Shown: positions 62,934-64,000 of the stretch, one piece after another | Position numbering within the stretch: the stretch's first letter is position 1 | Layout: every line of letters begins with the position of its first letter | Source: Flavobacterium sp. GSB-24 | Lineage (GTDB): Bacteria; Bacteroidota; Bacteroidia; Flavobacteriales; Flavobacteriaceae | Direction of reading: 5' to 3' | Assembly: GCF_027924665.1 (NCBI RefSeq) | Contig: NZ_AP027043.1 | Coordinates: 2,356,001-2,420,000 of the forward strand | DNA: 64,000 bases | Notes under the pieces: generated by a model | Database searches by the model: none | What the model saw: only the letters and a program-made list of their open reading frames with translations | What the model was told of the DNA's origin: nothing | Made by a program: the position numbers and the translations under genes

Positions 62934-63544
62934 GAGGCTGTAAGTTGTTTTATTTCTTTTCTAAAATAACGATCTAAATTCATAACCAAATCAAACTGAG
63001 CGCGTTTTTGTCTTCGGCTTACCGCAGCTTGGTTTATGCCTAGTTTTTGTCCTAATTCTTCTTGAGACAAAGTAGGATTTTCTATAGCAGCAGCCACAAA
63101 TTCTGCCGATTGTACCAGCCAGCTGTCCATAAAAGTTAAGGCTAACTGCAGCATTAAATTTAGTTTTTCGTCAAAACTATTATCTCCCGTTCGAAGCGCT
63201 AATGTAACTTTCTGTTTTTTTAAAGTCTCAAAAAGTTCTCCGGAATGTATAAAGGCAGAACCATTACTTTCGGATATTCTTTTGGCATTATGAGTTTTAT
63301 CTCCAAAGCCAATACTCATTCTCGCATCTGATTTTATAGCTCGTAAATGCGCTTTTACCAAAATGGCAGCTAATAAAGCATCTTCTGGATTTGGAATCTC
63401 AATTTGAAATTCATCTCCGCGGTAAACCTCCCATTTATTGGGTGTTGATCCAAATGGAGCTAAGATGTTTTTTAAATCATCTACCCAATGATCTGATTTC
63501 TGCTGTCTTGAGCCAATTATATCGCCTGTAATTACGCTAGTCAT
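62930..63544 (-). CDS. SatD-family protein with C-terminal helix-turn-helix
   Basis: The start was set at the ATG at 63544 (MTSVITGDIIGSRQQ), giving 204 residues; a TTG two codons upstream is rejected. The N-terminal SatD domain (YRGDEFQIEIPNPEDALLAAILVKAHLRAIK, MSIGFGD) resembles a degenerate nucleotidyl-cyclase-like fold. The C-terminus has a clear HTH, LSQEELGQKLGINQAAVSRRQKRAQF, so it probably binds DNA. It precedes DUF3307 with a 4-bp overlap. The array of alternating hexamers upstream (63577-63680) is an obvious candidate target. Confidence 0.85.
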   Translation of the reverse strand: MTSVITGDIIGSRQQKSDHWVDDLKNILAPFGSTPNKWEVYRGDEFQIEIPNPEDALLAAILVKAHLRAIKSDARMSIGFGDKTHNAKRISESNGSAFIHSGELFETLKKQKVTLALRTGDNSFDEKLNLMLQLALTFMDSWLVQSAEFVAAAIENPTLSQEELGQKLGINQAAVSRRQKRAQFDLVMNLDRYFRKEIKQLTAS

Positions 63545-63576
63545 AATCAAATATAATTAAAAAATAATAAACTTTG

Positions 63577-63680
63577 TATTACAAATATAAGTAATAAAAT
63601 TAATTATTACGCTTTTTGGTAATATTTAAAATTATTACATTTTTAGGTAATAATTCTTTCTATTACGATATTAGGTAATA
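63577..63680. promoter_or_regulatory. phased array of eight alternating TATTAC/GTAATA sites
   Basis: Eight exact hexamers occur at 63577, 63591, 63605, 63619, 63633, 63647, 63661 and 63675, alternating TATTAC and GTAATA. Each start is 14 bp from the next, with 8-nt spacers that differ in sequence. Since the two words are reverse complements, every adjacent pair is a 20-bp palindrome. The satD -7-like box TATATTTG (minus, 63582-63589) falls in the first spacer. The array lies in the divergent gap between satD and the HMG-CoA lyase gene. Confidence 0.9.
63582..63589 (-). promoter_or_regulatory. possible -7 box of satD, inside the array
   Basis: TATATTTG on the minus strand matches the consensus 37 bp before the satD ATG. 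No -33 TTG is seen. It overlaps the last base of the first TATTAC and its spacer, so occupancy of the array would block it. Confidence 0.4.
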
Positions 63681-63753
63681 ACTGCATTATCTAAAATTAT
63701 CTTTTATTTATTTAAAAAAGAAACTAACTTAGCCTTTTACAAATGAGTAAGCT

Positions 63754-64000
63754 TTGAATAAAGAAATAAAAATTATTGAATGCCCTAGAGATGCCATGCA
63801 AGGCATTAGGGATTTTATTCCGACCAAAAATAAAGTTTCCTACATACAAGCTTTGCTTAGAGTAGGCTTTGATACTATTGATTTTGGAAGTTTTGTTTCT
63901 CCAAAAGCTATTCCGCAAATGCAGGATACTGCTGAGGTTTTAGCACAGCTTGATTTGTCTCAAACTTCAAGTAAACTACTTTCTATAATTGCCAATACTC
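63754..64000 (+). CDS. hydroxymethylglutaryl-CoA lyase, N-terminal part cut by window edge
   Basis: A plus frame begins at a TTG at 63754, right after an in-frame TAA, and stays open to the window edge (82 codons). It reads KIIECPRDAMQGIRDFIP, VSYIQALLRVGFDTIDFGSFVSP and KAIPQMQDTAEVLAQL, the start of the HMG-CoA lyase/DRE-TIM barrel (Arg and Asp at ECPRD correspond to the catalytic DRE-type site). The enzyme splits HMG-CoA to acetoacetate and acetyl-CoA in leucine degradation. A TTG start is unusual; an upstream ATG exists only in another frame. Confidence 0.85.
   Translation, partial: MNKEIKIIECPRDAMQGIRDFIPTKNKVSYIQALLRVGFDTIDFGSFVSPKAIPQMQDTAEVLAQLDLSQTSSKLLSIIANT

Noticed and set aside
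63577..63680. CRISPR array or origin iterons as explanation of the hexamer array
   Set aside because: Repeats are only 6 bp, no cas genes are present, and no dnaA/rep gene or DnaA boxes are nearby; an operator array fits better.

Overview
The window is chromosomal DNA of a Bacteroidota member, most probably Flavobacterium. The evidence is AT-rich sequence, Bacteroidota-type promoters (TTG, about 19 nt, then TAnnTTTG), many lipoproteins with LSC/SSC-type lipoboxes, a TonB receptor paired with a DUF4249 lipoprotein, monomeric isocitrate dehydrogenase, PUR-alpha-like DUF3276, SatD/DUF3307 and a cyclophilin-FKBP fusion. No rRNA, tRNA, IS transposase, CRISPR array or phage genes were seen. This is mostly core genome with a small accessory patch at about 11-13.5 kb.

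Layout: 1-13.4 kb is a minus-biased run of small secreted, lipoprotein and stress-type genes. It holds a HEYIH putative metalloprotease, a frameshifted TonB-plug-like gene, an ArsR regulator with two tandem AHSA1 genes, DinB, RDD and XRE proteins, and a DUF4062 two-gene module. 13.6-23.1 kb is central nitrogen and carbon metabolism: lysA, gltD, gltB and, divergently, sucC. 23.3-32.3 kb holds DUF1456, a three-gene operon (esterase, dipeptide epimerase, AOS-type aminotransferase), a TerB-like gene, uvrB, rlmF and thiamine pyrophosphokinase. 32.4-36.7 kb is a TonB receptor/DUF4249/GyrI-like/DinB operon. 36.8-40.5 kb has icd, rplS and trmD. 40.7-50.5 kb mixes a xylose-isomerase-like TIM barrel, cupin, MFS transporter, dual PPIase, monohaem cytochrome lipoprotein, Gre-like factor, redoxin, hydrolases, CsaA and DUF3276. 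50.5-64 kb has an ABC exporter, leucine-type dehydrogenase, nusB, yajC, pepT, an FGE-type protein with both catalytic cysteines, a porin, pyrD, DUF3307/SatD and the start of an HMG-CoA lyase gene.

The non-coding sequence is the most distinctive part. At least seven families of long palindromic elements sit in intergenic gaps, two of them present twice. Two copies of a structured element of Flavo-1-like appearance are also present. Between satD and the HMG-CoA lyase gene is an array of eight perfect hexamers, alternating TATTAC and GTAATA, each start exactly 14 bp from the next (63577-63680). This is the strongest candidate for an undescribed regulatory system. All family assignments come from reading motifs by eye; no database search was run.
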